This document shows, piece after piece, positions 1 through 7,156 of a stretch of DNA of 13,690 nt. Under the pieces are notes generated by a model. The model was not told the origin of the DNA and searched no databases. It saw nothing but the letters and a program-made list of their open reading frames with translations. Every line of letters begins with the position of its first letter. Position 1 is the first letter of the stretch. The position numbers and the translations under genes are program-made. The DNA is from an uncultured Pirellula sp. (GTDB lineage: Bacteria; Planctomycetota; Planctomycetia; Pirellulales; Pirellulaceae). The stretch lies in NCBI GenBank assembly GCA_903892365.1, contig CAITIF010000184.1, positions 1 through 13,690 on the forward strand, given 5' to 3'.

Positions 1-30
1 TGCAAAGCAGCGCGAAGGCTCGTTGATTTA

Positions 31-231
31 TCATTTTTGGTGGGACGCAGAATGCGTCGGGTGGGTGGGAACGGTCAAGGCAGGTGGGATTGTTCTGCAA
101 TCATCTGGCATTCGATGTTGAAACCAGTTGAGAGTCAGCCCAATTATAACAAGCGGGATAGAAACCACCAACAAGAGTAATTGCAGGAAACCAAGGATGG
201 TCGCTTCTATAGAAAGTTCAAGAAAATACAA
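31..231 (-). CDS. Possible small single-pass membrane protein (doubtful)
   Basis: A 66-codon frame with a TTG start. The predicted peptide has an acidic-flanked N-terminus and one strongly hydrophobic stretch at about residues 10-37 (ILGFLQLLLLVVSIPLVIIG at its core), long enough for one membrane segment. A polar, proline- and histidine-containing tail follows. I recognise no family. Against it being real: the start is TTG, no purine-rich ribosome-binding site precedes it, no other start lies between the upstream stop (256-258) and the TTG, and its 3' end runs through the small palindrome at 44-58. A T-rich strand can also give a hydrophobic frame by chance. Expression or conservation of the membrane segment would be needed to accept it. 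Confidence 0.25.
   Translation of the reverse strand: MYFLELSIEATILGFLQLLLLVVSIPLVIIGLTLNWFQHRMPDDCRTIPPALTVPTHPTHSASHQK
44..58. repeat. Short perfect hairpin
   Basis: GACGCA (44-49), a 3-base loop GAA, then TGCGTC (53-58) form a perfect 6-bp stem. It sits in a G-rich setting with GGTGGG-like runs on both sides (39-44 and 59-70). No T-run follows on either strand, so it is not a typical intrinsic terminator. It may be one copy of a dispersed palindromic element. Confidence 0.4.
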
Positions 232-405
232 AAAGCTTTTGTTCGTAGATCTGCGTCACCAAACGAGTTACGGATGTCAAGTGGTATTATTGAAGCATGC
301 CGGCGGTTGACAATAAACGGTGCAAAGGTGAACGTGTTGCCGTTCGTGATCATGAAGGTCGCTTAATAATCGGGCAGGAAGCTTGTTTGGATTGTTGTCT
401 CGAAC

Positions 406-409
406 GGAG
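406..409 (+). promoter_or_regulatory. Ribosome-binding site deciding the start at 417
   Basis: GGAG lies 7 bases before the ATG at 417. The same frame is open upstream to an ATG at 297, but that ATG has no such site and would place 40 charged residues in front of a clear signal peptide. The site therefore supports 417 as the start. Confidence 0.7.
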
Positions 410-416
410 TGAGTTG

Positions 417-719
417 ATGCAAAGATTTGCATTTCTGGCGTTGTTGGCCGTCTCTAGTTTGTTTCTCGTTTTGTCACAGACAGCTGTCGCGTGTGACCAT
501 TGTGTAGCCAAGCAGAAAGCTACGCAGCAAGCGTCTGAGGGGCGTATGCGGCATGTGGGTGGTTCCATGGGGTCTGCTCGTTACGAAGGCGTTGGCTTTT
601 CGACCGTGTCAGCAGATGACGCTGTGCGGAAGTGCTGTTACTGGGGCCAGCGGACCCCCACTGGTATCGGTGTCGTCCGAGGTAACGGTGGCTGGTATGC
701 AACCGTGCTTTATCGATAG
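417..719 (+). CDS. Small secreted protein, planctomycete GVGFS/CCYWG-type family
   Basis: A 100-residue exported protein of unknown function. Residues 1-24 form a signal peptide: Met-Gln-Arg, a hydrophobic core (FLALLAVSSLFLVL), then cleavage likely after TAVA with mature Cys25 nearby. The mature part has a CDHC pair (25-28), a second Cys pair in CCYWGQR (about 73-79) and a glycine/aromatic end, GGWYATVLYR. I recall short planctomycete proteins with the same pattern (EGVGFS..., DDA..CC.WG, then GWYATVLYR), but I know of no assigned role. Four cysteines in a short secreted protein suggest a metal site or disulfides; that is inference. The start is set by GGAG at 406-409. The gene stands alone, with an inverted repeat 33 bases after its stop. 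Confidence 0.8.
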   Translation: MQRFAFLALLAVSSLFLVLSQTAVACDHCVAKQKATQQASEGRMRHVGGSMGSARYEGVGFSTVSADDAVRKCCYWGQRTPTGIGVVRGNGGWYATVLYR

Positions 720-751
720 GTTTTGAACGCACGGTTTCGAAGATTTTAAAA

Positions 752-790
752 CAACGTGATAACGTCAGTTCCATGGACGTTGTCACGTTG
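752..790. terminator. Strong hairpin after the small secreted protein gene
   Basis: Arms 752-766 (CAACGTGATAACGTC) and 776-790 (GACGTTGTCACGTTG) pair over 15 bp with one G-T type mismatch around a 9-base loop. On the plus strand the stem is followed by GGAAAA rather than a T-run. On the minus strand it is followed by TTTT. Its position between two tandem plus genes suggests a 3'-end processing or stabilising hairpin for the upstream gene, but the T-run orientation fits termination of minus-strand transcripts better. Confidence 0.55.
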
Positions 791-900
791 GGAAAACACC
801 AAGCTCGTAAACCGTCTTACCTGGCGGACAAAAATGCGGTTAAACTGATTGAACCAAGGCCACGTTTTAGAGGCCGGCATTTAGGTTTTCGAGCATAATC

Positions 901-3750
901 ATGAAGCAACACAAAAACACGGGTGGCCTGTTTTTTACCTACCTCGCGTTGCTATTCGCGTTGCAGTTACCCCCGGTACAACTCGTTGCAGCCGACTTGA
1001 GCTACCAACGAGAAGTCAAACCGATTTTGACCAAGTATTGTGTCGGTTGCCATAATGAAGCGGATCCTCAAGGGGACGTCCAACTCCAAAATCTGGCAAG
1101 CATCGCGAAGGGGGGACCGAAAGGCCCGATTCTTCAGTCCAAGAACGCGGACGATTCTCTGCTGATTCAGTTGGTCGAAGGAACGCAAGAACCAAAGATG
1201 CCTCCGGAAGATTCGGTCCAACCCAGCCGCGAGGAAATCGAAGTCGTTCGTAATTGGATCGAACAAGGGGCGCAAGGGACGGATCAAGTTCCGCCGCTGA
1301 AAGCCAGATTGAGTGTCAAACCGATTGCGTCCAATGTTGGAGGTCCGTCTCCCATTACTTCGATTGGTCGCGGGGGAAACGGTACCTTATTGGTGGGCCG
1401 CTACAGCGCTGTTTACGAAAAATCGTCGCAATGGAGCCAGCCACTTCCGATCGATATCGTTGGTAAAGTAACGCAGATTCGCACGACTCCCGATGGACGC
1501 TTCACGGTAATCGCTTCTGGGATTCCCGGCGTCGGTGGTCAAGCAACGATTTTGCGAAACGGCGAGAATCCTTCGAATACGATTTCATCCGCTCAGGTTG
1601 TTCGAGTGATCGAAGCACACAATGACACTCTTTACACGGCGGTCCTAAGCCCAGACGGTAAGTTGTTGGCGACCGCTGGTTACGATCGAGTGATCATGCT
1701 TTGGGACGTTGCTGATGGATCCTTGCTTCGCAAACTCGAAGGTCACAATGGCGCCATTTATGATCTTGATTTCAATGCCGATGGACAAGTTCTTGCGAGC
1801 GCCAGCGCCGACGAAACGGTCAAGATATGGCGTGTTCGTGATGGCGAAAGATTAGATACCTTCGGACAGTGTGAAGCAGAGCAGTACACCGTTCGTTTTG
1901 ATTCGGTTCGTAGTCGCGTTCTCGCCTCAGGGGCGGACAAGCGTGTTCGTATCTGGAAGTTGCTGTCGATCGATAAGCCATCGGTAAGCCCAATGTTGTT
2001 CTCTACCTTCGCACACGAAGCACCTGTCTCCACCATGTCCTTGTCCGAGGACGGTGCTTTTCTTGCGACGGTGGGTGAGGATAAGCAAGTGAAATTGTGG
2101 GCTTCCGATGAACTTGTGCCCTTGGGAGTGGTTGGTGAAATTGAGGACGCTGCGTCGGGACTCATTTGGGATGGCAGCCATCCAACCATTACCGTGAGTA
2201 CTCTCAGCGGGAAGCTCACGAACCTGGATGTGCGACGTTGGATTGTCCCCGCCTCGAGAGATGAAAAAGAATCATCCACCGTTCCAGCTTCGATCCCAAT
2301 GCATACGACCAAAGAGACCTCGCCTTCGATGACTCCTTTGGAAGAACCGTTGGGGCCACGGTCTCCTGAATCGCCGCTTCGTATTCCAACAGACGTCGAG
2401 GTGCAAGGATTGCTTGCGGATCAAGACATGAATCGTCCAGAATCGTCAGGGGATCTTGCCGGGGATTGGTATCTTTTTCCTGCCAAGAAGAACGAAGCAT
2501 GGGTTGTGAAGGTCGATGCGACGGGAAGCCCCATGGATAGCTTGATCGATATCTTACAGCCAGATGGGCAGCCGATTTTAAGAACACGTCTTCAAGCTGT
2601 TCGCGAATCGTACTTTACCTTTCGAGGGAAGGATTCGAGTATCGCTGATGATTTCCGTCTGCATCGATGGGAAGACATGGAGCTTAACGAGTTGCTTTAC
2701 GCCGGTGGGGAAGTGGTGAAGCTTTGGCTCTATCCCAGAGGACCTGATTCTGGCTTTAAAGTCTATCCAGGTTTTGGAAAGCGTTTCACTTACTTCGATA
2801 CCACCGCAACGACTCACGCTCTTAATGAGCCCGCATGGATTGTTCGTGAGCTGGCACCGCAAGAATCGCCGATTCCGAATGGACTTCCTGTATTCCCTGT
2901 TTTTTACTCGAACGACGATGATAGTAATCGAATTGATGGGGTGAACAGCAAGTTGACGTTTCGCCCCAATCAAGACGGCGAATACTTGGTTCGTGTGCGC
3001 GATGCGCGCGGACAATCTGGGGATGCCTATAAATACAAGCTCTCCATTCGCCGTCCGAACCCTCGGTTCCAGTTTCGGCTAGAAACAAAAGAGATTACGC
3101 TGAGGCCTGGTTCTGGAACGGAGTTTAGCATCGCAGTCGATCGATTCGATGACTTCGATTCTGAAATTCAAGTGCGGTTAGAGGGCCTGCTAGACGGTGT
3201 CACTTGGGCGTCCCCATTGACGATTCAAGCGGGACAGCACAAAGCAATTGGCATGCTGCATTGTTCAAGTGATGCTTCTACGATTCCAAAAGAGTTCTCG
3301 ATTGCAGTGACCTGTGAAGGAAGCATCGGCTCGGAAGCCATCCCTGGCGGGCCTGCTCAGTCACTCAAGGTCAAAGTCAACGAGAAACCCGCCATGCCGC
3401 TCAAGCTGGTTGGCCTAGAGCAAGACGCAACCGCACCTGCGCTTGGGGAATTGGTCATTCGTCCTGGCCAGACTATTTCGGCGAAGCTGGTCATCGAACG
3501 CGGAGACAATCTCGGGGATATTTCGTTTGGGGGAGATGATAGTGGAAGGAATCTACCGCATGGTTGTTACGTCGACAACGTGGGGCTGAGCGGCCTATTG
3601 ATTCCCGCAGGTCAGTCCACGCGCGAAGTGTTCATCACGGCAGCACCATGGGTTCCAGAGCAAGATCGCCCGTTCCATCTTCGAGCCAACGTCGATGGGA
3701 ACCCGACCACCACATCGATCCTGATTCGAGTTGTCCAAGACAAGTTGTGA
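901..3750 (+). CDS. Exported cytochrome-c domain (PSCyt1-like) / WD40 beta-propeller protein
   Basis: A 949-aa periplasmic or surface protein. Residues 1-31 are a signal peptide. Residues 34-125 form a planctomycete-type cytochrome-c domain with haem motif CVGCH (47-51) and likely distal ligand Met100 in EPKMPP. WD40 repeats follow at about 235-270 (MLWDV end), 278-312 (VKIWRV), 320-353 (VRIWKL) and 368-400 (VKLW). Weaker blades lie before and after. Beyond about residue 500 come beta-rich modules resembling a pre-peptidase C-terminal-like domain (GEYLVRVRDARGQSGDAYKY) and Ig-like domains. Such proteins are abundant in planctomycetes, often near DUF1501 and DUF1549/DUF1553 genes. None of those partners is in this window. 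Electron transfer linked to polymer or sulfatide breakdown has been suggested for the class but not shown. No clear ribosome-binding site precedes the ATG. Confidence 0.9.
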   Translation: MKQHKNTGGLFFTYLALLFALQLPPVQLVAADLSYQREVKPILTKYCVGCHNEADPQGDVQLQNLASIAKGGPKGPILQSKNADDSLLIQLVEGTQEPKMPPEDSVQPSREEIEVVRNWIEQGAQGTDQVPPLKARLSVKPIASNVGGPSPITSIGRGGNGTLLVGRYSAVYEKSSQWSQPLPIDIVGKVTQIRTTPDGRFTVIASGIPGVGGQATILRNGENPSNTISSAQVVRVIEAHNDTLYTAVLSPDGKLLATAGYDRVIMLWDVADGSLLRKLEGHNGAIYDLDFNADGQVLASASADETVKIWRVRDGERLDTFGQCEAEQYTVRFDSVRSRVLASGADKRVRIWKLLSIDKPSVSPMLFSTFAHEAPVSTMSLSEDGAFLATVGEDKQVKLWASDELVPLGVVGEIEDAASGLIWDGSHPTITVSTLSGKLTNLDVRRWIVPASRDEKESSTVPASIPMHTTKETSPSMTPLEEPLGPRSPESPLRIPTDVEVQGLLADQDMNRPESSGDLAGDWYLFPAKKNEAWVVKVDATGSPMDSLIDILQPDGQPILRTRLQAVRESYFTFRGKDSSIADDFRLHRWEDMELNELLYAGGEVVKLWLYPRGPDSGFKVYPGFGKRFTYFDTTATTHALNEPAWIVRELAPQESPIPNGLPVFPVFYSNDDDSNRIDGVNSKLTFRPNQDGEYLVRVRDARGQSGDAYKYKLSIRRPNPRFQFRLETKEITLRPGSGTEFSIAVDRFDDFDSEIQVRLEGLLDGVTWASPLTIQAGQHKAIGMLHCSSDASTIPKEFSIAVTCEGSIGSEAIPGGPAQSLKVKVNEKPAMPLKLVGLEQDATAPALGELVIRPGQTISAKLVIERGDNLGDISFGGDDSGRNLPHGCYVDNVGLSGLLIPAGQSTREVFITAAPWVPEQDRPFHLRANVDGNPTTTSILIRVVQDKL

Positions 3751-3933
3751 TCCAAACGGACGCGGCCGACTAAGCAGTTGGTTGTGAATGCATTGCTAGC
3801 ATCCCGGTTTGGCCGTCAAAACTTGCCATGTTTACTTAATTTCCGCAATCGGAATCGCCGATGACATTCCTAGTGTTTGCGCAGGTCTGAAAGCCGTCGC
3901 AATCGTTAGATCTTGAAATGCCGGGGGTGTCGA
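3751..3933. other. Intergenic region before the outer-membrane protein gene
   Basis: 183 bases with no gene. I see no convincing terminator: the best pairings, such as ATCGG/CCGAT near 3853-3867, are only 5 bp. I see no clean promoter pair either. The last bases contain a G-run (3923-3927) that serves as the ribosome-binding site for the ATG at 3934. Confidence 0.5.
3923..3927 (+). promoter_or_regulatory. Ribosome-binding site deciding the BBP7 start
   Basis: A GGGGG run in CCGGGGGTGTCGA, 6 bases before ATG 3934. The upstream TTG (3913) has no comparable site, so 3934 is preferred. Confidence 0.5.
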
Positions 3934-5574
3934 ATGCGTTTTGTTACCAAGAATTACATTCTTCGTCGTGCTCTACGAAGTGTCATGAAGAGTACCATGC
4001 GAAGTGGGCTTCGATTCGGGAGCGTTGCTGCGGTTGGCTTATTGATGAGCTCTTCCGTCTCCGCCCAGCTTCGAACGGGTCGTGAAACCGATCGCGAATT
4101 CTATCAACCCGAACCGACCGCCATTTCGGCTTCCTCCCAAGCCCCAAGTCGCGAGAAGACCAAGGCACGCAAGAGTACTGCGGACGCCAAGCTCCAGGCA
4201 GATGAAGCCGTTGTCCAAGCTTCGAGCGTCTCTGCAAAAAACATCGCTTCATCGAAGCATTCCCGAGTGGAGCAAGCTGGGTGCAAAAACTGTCAAGCTG
4301 GGGTGCCGCATTCGCATCAAGCAATCCCTATTGCCGAAAGCGATGAAGCGGATTTGGTTTACGAAAGCGTAGAGGAGGCTGGCGAGTTCGATATGGACTT
4401 TGCGGAACCACAGCGCATGCGTCGCACCCGTCGGTCAACTTCTTCGGCGTGTGATCCTTGCGGTGAACCATGTGGTTTGGATGGAGTTGCCTATCCTCTA
4501 GGATTTATTGGTCAATTGCTCCGAAGATCTCACTTCAAAATCGAAGCTGCTACGTTCTGGCCTGAAGGTCAGAACTTGCCCGCTCTGGTAACTACCAATC
4601 GCAATCGCCCCTTTTCAACGACAGTAGATCCTGGCGCGTCCAATGATCCAACCAGAACCGCCCTCTTTGGCGGCGGGGATGTATTGCAGGACAGTGTGCA
4701 AGGCATGCGTGGTGAATTTGGTACTTTCTTCGGCCCCGATTCGGACAGCGGAGTTCTGCTTCGGTTCTTTGATGTCGGCAACAATGCCTTGTCGTACAAC
4801 AGCGTTCCAGGAACGGAGCCTTTAGTTACACGTCCCTTTACTCTGGAGCCTGGTAGTGTTCCCAGTACGATCGTAGTCAATGCACCGTTGGACCTGCCCA
4901 ATTTTCCAAATAGCATACAAGGCAGTCTCGACGCGACGATCTCCAGTGAGCTTTATGGGGGTGATATCCTGTTCAGGCACATGGTGGCTCGGGACGGGTT
5001 AGGACGTCTAGAATTTCTAGCCGGATACCAAACGGCTCGATTGGCGGAGGATCTTCGAATTGCGTCCAGATCGGTCAATGGGACGACCACTTTTGAACTG
5101 GAAGATCATTTTCAAACGACTAGTCGTTTCAATGGATTGGCTTTGGGGTTGAGCGGAGCAATACAGGACCGATGTTGGAACTTATCTGGAATGGTTAAGC
5201 TGGGCTTGGGCAACATGGAAACCTTCGTCGGAATCGATGGCTCGCAAAGGACTACTGATGTTGATGTGGCCGAGTCTAACAATGGGCTCTTGGCTCGAGC
5301 AACCAACCGAGGTTCCTACACGAACGATACGTTTGTTATCTCACCAGAAGTTAATGTGTCGCTAGGTTATCGTATCACTCGGCGCTTGGATGCGACACTT
5401 GGATACACCTATCTTGGACTTCCCAAGGTGGCTCGAGTTGCAGATCAACTCGATCCAACTTTAGCATCCAATCCTAGCGTACCTCTCGCTGGACCAGCCA
5501 GGCCGAGTTTTGAATTGCTCGAAAGCAACTTCTCTCTGCATTCGCTCAGCTATGGTTTGCAGTTCCGGTTCTAG
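3934..5574 (+). CDS. BBP7-family outer-membrane beta-barrel protein
   Basis: A 546-aa outer-membrane protein. I chose ATG 3934 because GGGGG lies 6 bases upstream; a TTG at 3913 and an ATG at 3985 are alternatives. The signal peptide core is at about residues 25-44 (GSVAAVGLLM...SVSA, cleavage before Gln). Residues 45-190 form a low-complexity linker with Lys/Arg/Ser/Ala and two cysteine clusters: CKNC (117-120) and CDPCGEPC (173-180). The rest is a predicted barrel with the features of the planctomycete BBP7 (formerly DUF1551) family: a FWPEGQ-like opening, an early segment GMRGEFGTFFG, alternating aromatic strands, and a YGLQFRF end whose terminal Phe is typical of barrels inserted by the BAM machinery. 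Pore or scaffold function is inferred; no substrate can be read from the sequence. It ends just before a large palindrome shared with the convergent gene. Confidence 0.85.
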   Translation: MRFVTKNYILRRALRSVMKSTMRSGLRFGSVAAVGLLMSSSVSAQLRTGRETDREFYQPEPTAISASSQAPSREKTKARKSTADAKLQADEAVVQASSVSAKNIASSKHSRVEQAGCKNCQAGVPHSHQAIPIAESDEADLVYESVEEAGEFDMDFAEPQRMRRTRRSTSSACDPCGEPCGLDGVAYPLGFIGQLLRRSHFKIEAATFWPEGQNLPALVTTNRNRPFSTTVDPGASNDPTRTALFGGGDVLQDSVQGMRGEFGTFFGPDSDSGVLLRFFDVGNNALSYNSVPGTEPLVTRPFTLEPGSVPSTIVVNAPLDLPNFPNSIQGSLDATISSELYGGDILFRHMVARDGLGRLEFLAGYQTARLAEDLRIASRSVNGTTTFELEDHFQTTSRFNGLALGLSGAIQDRCWNLSGMVKLGLGNMETFVGIDGSQRTTDVDVAESNNGLLARATNRGSYTNDTFVISPEVNVSLGYRITRRLDATLGYTYLGLPKVARVADQLDPTLASNPSVPLAGPARPSFELLESNFSLHSLSYGLQFRF

Positions 5575-5583
5575 CCAAATTCC

Positions 5584-5661
5584 TGCTGAGCCGCGGCCGC
5601 TAGCCGCGTTATCTTTTGCTTTTAAAATGTGAGTGTCGCGGCTAGCGCCTGCCGCTCAGCA
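5584..5661. terminator. Large imperfect palindrome, bidirectional terminator and possible dispersed repeat
   Basis: Left arm 5584-5608 (TGCTGAGC...CGCTAGCCGCG) pairs with right arm 5637-5661 at 22 of 25 positions. The 28-base loop is AT-rich (TTATCTTTTGCTTTTAAAATG). It lies between two convergent genes, starting 10 bases after the plus-strand stop and covering the minus-strand stop. That placement fits a bidirectional transcription end. GCTAGC-centred GC-rich palindromes of this type are, as I recall, common in Pirellulales genomes, so this may be one copy of a dispersed element; I cannot confirm that here. Confidence 0.7.
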
Positions 5662-6498
5662 AGACACAGGGACTTTGTTTTTTCTTTGCCGCAACGCTTC
5701 GTAAGCGATCAACGCACCGCTTACCGCTACGTTCAACGATTCGACTCCGTCTGCCATAGGAATGGCAATCGTACCTGTTGCTTCCATGCGAAGGTCTTGG
5801 CTTAAACCAGAACCTTCGTTACCAAGAACAACAATCGTGTTGCCAGTGAGGTCGCAGTCCCACAAGGACTTTCCCTCGGCGGAAGCGGCTAGCACTTGAT
5901 ATCCGGCTGATTTGCGGTCTCGCATCCATGTGCGCAGGGTATCGGTCACGATGGGTGGGCTACGGAACCATTGACCTGCTGTCGACCGCAGCACTTTGGG
6001 ATTCGTTGGGTCGACGCTGTCGCTACTCAATACGATTCGACCGAACCCGGAAGCAGCCGCCACGCGGATCAAAGTTCCAAGATTCCCAGGATCTTGAAGC
6101 GATTGTGCGGCAATCACGAAAGATGCATTTTCTGAATGCGGCTGCTTTTTAACTTCCTGGAATGAGTGGTCAAAGATCGATGCAACTGCGATCACGGAAC
6201 ATGGAGAGTCCGTGGTGGATAACTTCCGCAGAACGTCCTCCGATACAGGTTGCAAAGTGGTTTTTGGGGAAATGGTTCGGGATGCTAACTGAGCTAGAAG
6301 CAAGGGATGCGATTGAGCCCACTTGGTGTCAAAGAGAATGGAAACCAAAGGCCACTGAGTAGCGATGGCCTCTTCAACCGCATGAGTTCCTTCGATAAGA
6401 AAACACCGTCGCTCAAAACGATCAGCGCGGTCGTGAAGTTTGCGAAGTGACTTCACCCATTCGTTTTGAACGCTCTGAATGATCGGTAAGAAGTTCAT
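5656..6498 (-). CDS. SpoU/TrmH-family RNA 2'-O-ribose methyltransferase
   Basis: A 280-aa cytoplasmic enzyme predicted to transfer a methyl group from S-adenosylmethionine to a ribose 2'-OH in rRNA or tRNA. Residues 1-110 look like the SpoU substrate-binding domain (QNEWVKSLRKLHDR, then FLIEGTHAVEEAI at 33-45). The SPOUT domain has all three trefoil-knot motifs: motif 1 with N139 and R145 in NLGTLIR; motif 2 as VVLGNEGSGL (223-232), with catalytic-site Asn227/Glu228; and motif 3 as IPM..GVESLNVAVS (246-260). Length is usual for the family. The likely target is 23S rRNA (RlmB/TsnR-like group), but the site cannot be told from sequence. It is probably the last gene of an operon with the two upstream tRNA-modification genes, the gap being 72 bases. 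Its TGC-TGA end lies inside the palindrome. Confidence 0.9.
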   Translation of the reverse strand: MNFLPIIQSVQNEWVKSLRKLHDRADRFERRCFLIEGTHAVEEAIATQWPLVSILFDTKWAQSHPLLLAQLASRTISPKTTLQPVSEDVLRKLSTTDSPCSVIAVASIFDHSFQEVKKQPHSENASFVIAAQSLQDPGNLGTLIRVAAASGFGRIVLSSDSVDPTNPKVLRSTAGQWFRSPPIVTDTLRTWMRDRKSAGYQVLAASAEGKSLWDCDLTGNTIVVLGNEGSGLSQDLRMEATGTIAIPMADGVESLNVAVSGALIAYEALRQRKNKVPVSC

Positions 6499-6570
6499 GT
6501 GGTCGGGCTGCTAGCAGGGGTAATTTCAGGTTAAAGCGGCGGCGGGAAGAAAGCTGGTCTGAACTTCAAG

Positions 6571-7143
6571 TCATGGCAAATGCGGGCGGCATTTTGACAT
6601 AGACCACAGGATTGGGCTATTCGTGTTTTGCGAATCTTGAAAACGTTTCACTTCGAAGAATGAACTGTGATCGTCGAGCCACTGAGCGATCATGGCGGTC
6701 TCTTCGGCTCCGCCAGAATGTCCAGGGTACGCAAGCACGCTCAATAATCCCCCCAGCTTTAAAAGCCTGAATGTATGATCTAAGGCTTGCCTTGTTACAG
6801 CTGAGGTGGTGACAATTGATTTGTCGCCGAAGGGTAGATAGCCAAGGTTGAACATGGCAACTGAAACTTGGCCCTGATCTTTGGGCAGAAGAAGGTCGGT
6901 CAAGTTTGCGTGCGACATGACTGCTAGCTGAGTGCGATGAAGCAAGTTTGCCTGCTGCAGTTTCTGTTTGGCGGATTCAATCGCCATAGACTGAATATCG
7001 ACCCCGTAAACCAATCCAGCCTCACCCACATGCTGCGCTAGAAAAAGGGTATCGAATCCGTTGCCAACCGTGGCGTCGATCGCAATCGCCCCGTCCGTCA
7101 GATGTTCTTTCGCCATTCTCTGGGCTTCAACGGTAAAATGCAT
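6571..7143 (-). CDS. MnmM/YtqB-type tRNA (mnm5s2U34) methyltransferase
   Basis: A 190-aa class I methyltransferase of the putative rRNA methylase family (PF06962), whose Bacillus subtilis member YtqB is MnmM. MnmM methylates 5-aminomethyl-(2-thio)uridine at tRNA wobble position 34 to give mnm5(s2)U. Visible motifs are SAM-binding DATVGNGFDT (23-32), acidic Asp49 in YGVDIQ, the family signature FNLGYLPFGDK (about 98-108), AYPGHSGGAEE (128-138) and a C-terminal NTNSPILW. I chose the ATG at 7143 because it lies 13 bases after the oxidase stop and begins right at the family's conserved region. An ATG at 7203 would add 20 residues and overlap the oxidase by 47 bases. The adjacent oxidase makes its predicted substrate, which supports the call. 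Confidence 0.85.
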   Translation of the reverse strand: MHFTVEAQRMAKEHLTDGAIAIDATVGNGFDTLFLAQHVGEAGLVYGVDIQSMAIESAKQKLQQANLLHRTQLAVMSHANLTDLLLPKDQGQVSVAMFNLGYLPFGDKSIVTTSAVTRQALDHTFRLLKLGGLLSVLAYPGHSGGAEETAMIAQWLDDHSSFFEVKRFQDSQNTNSPILWSMSKCRPHLP

Positions 7144-7156
7144 TGTATGTTTGCTT

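Larger units (their letters stand above)
1..416. other. Leader region without a confident gene
   Basis: Apart from a doubtful minus-strand small ORF (31-231), I see no credible gene in these 416 bases. Plus-strand open frames here lack a ribosome-binding site and look like chance reading. A short perfect hairpin lies at 44-58. A consensus-like -35 box TTGACA (307-312) has no acceptable -10 box 15-19 bases downstream, so I do not call a promoter there. The stretch just before the gene at 417 carries its ribosome-binding site (GGAG, 406-409). Confidence 0.6.

Noticed and set aside
307..335. TTGACA as a promoter -35 box for the gene at 417
   Set aside because: The hexamer is perfect, but no sequence close to TATAAT lies 15-19 bases downstream.
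297..416. N-terminal extension of the small secreted protein from ATG 297
   Set aside because: It would put 40 charged residues before a clear signal peptide. The ATG at 417 has a GGAG site 7 bases upstream, and 297 has none.
1758..2312. 184-codon minus-strand open frame inside the cytochrome/WD40 gene
   Set aside because: It lies wholly opposite a well-supported gene with clear WD40 repeats. The peptide is Ser/Arg-rich and shows no domain.
6508..6517. CTGCTAGCAG palindrome between the two methyltransferase genes as a terminator
   Set aside because: Only a 10-base self-complementary site with no room for a loop and no T-run. It does not argue against an operon.
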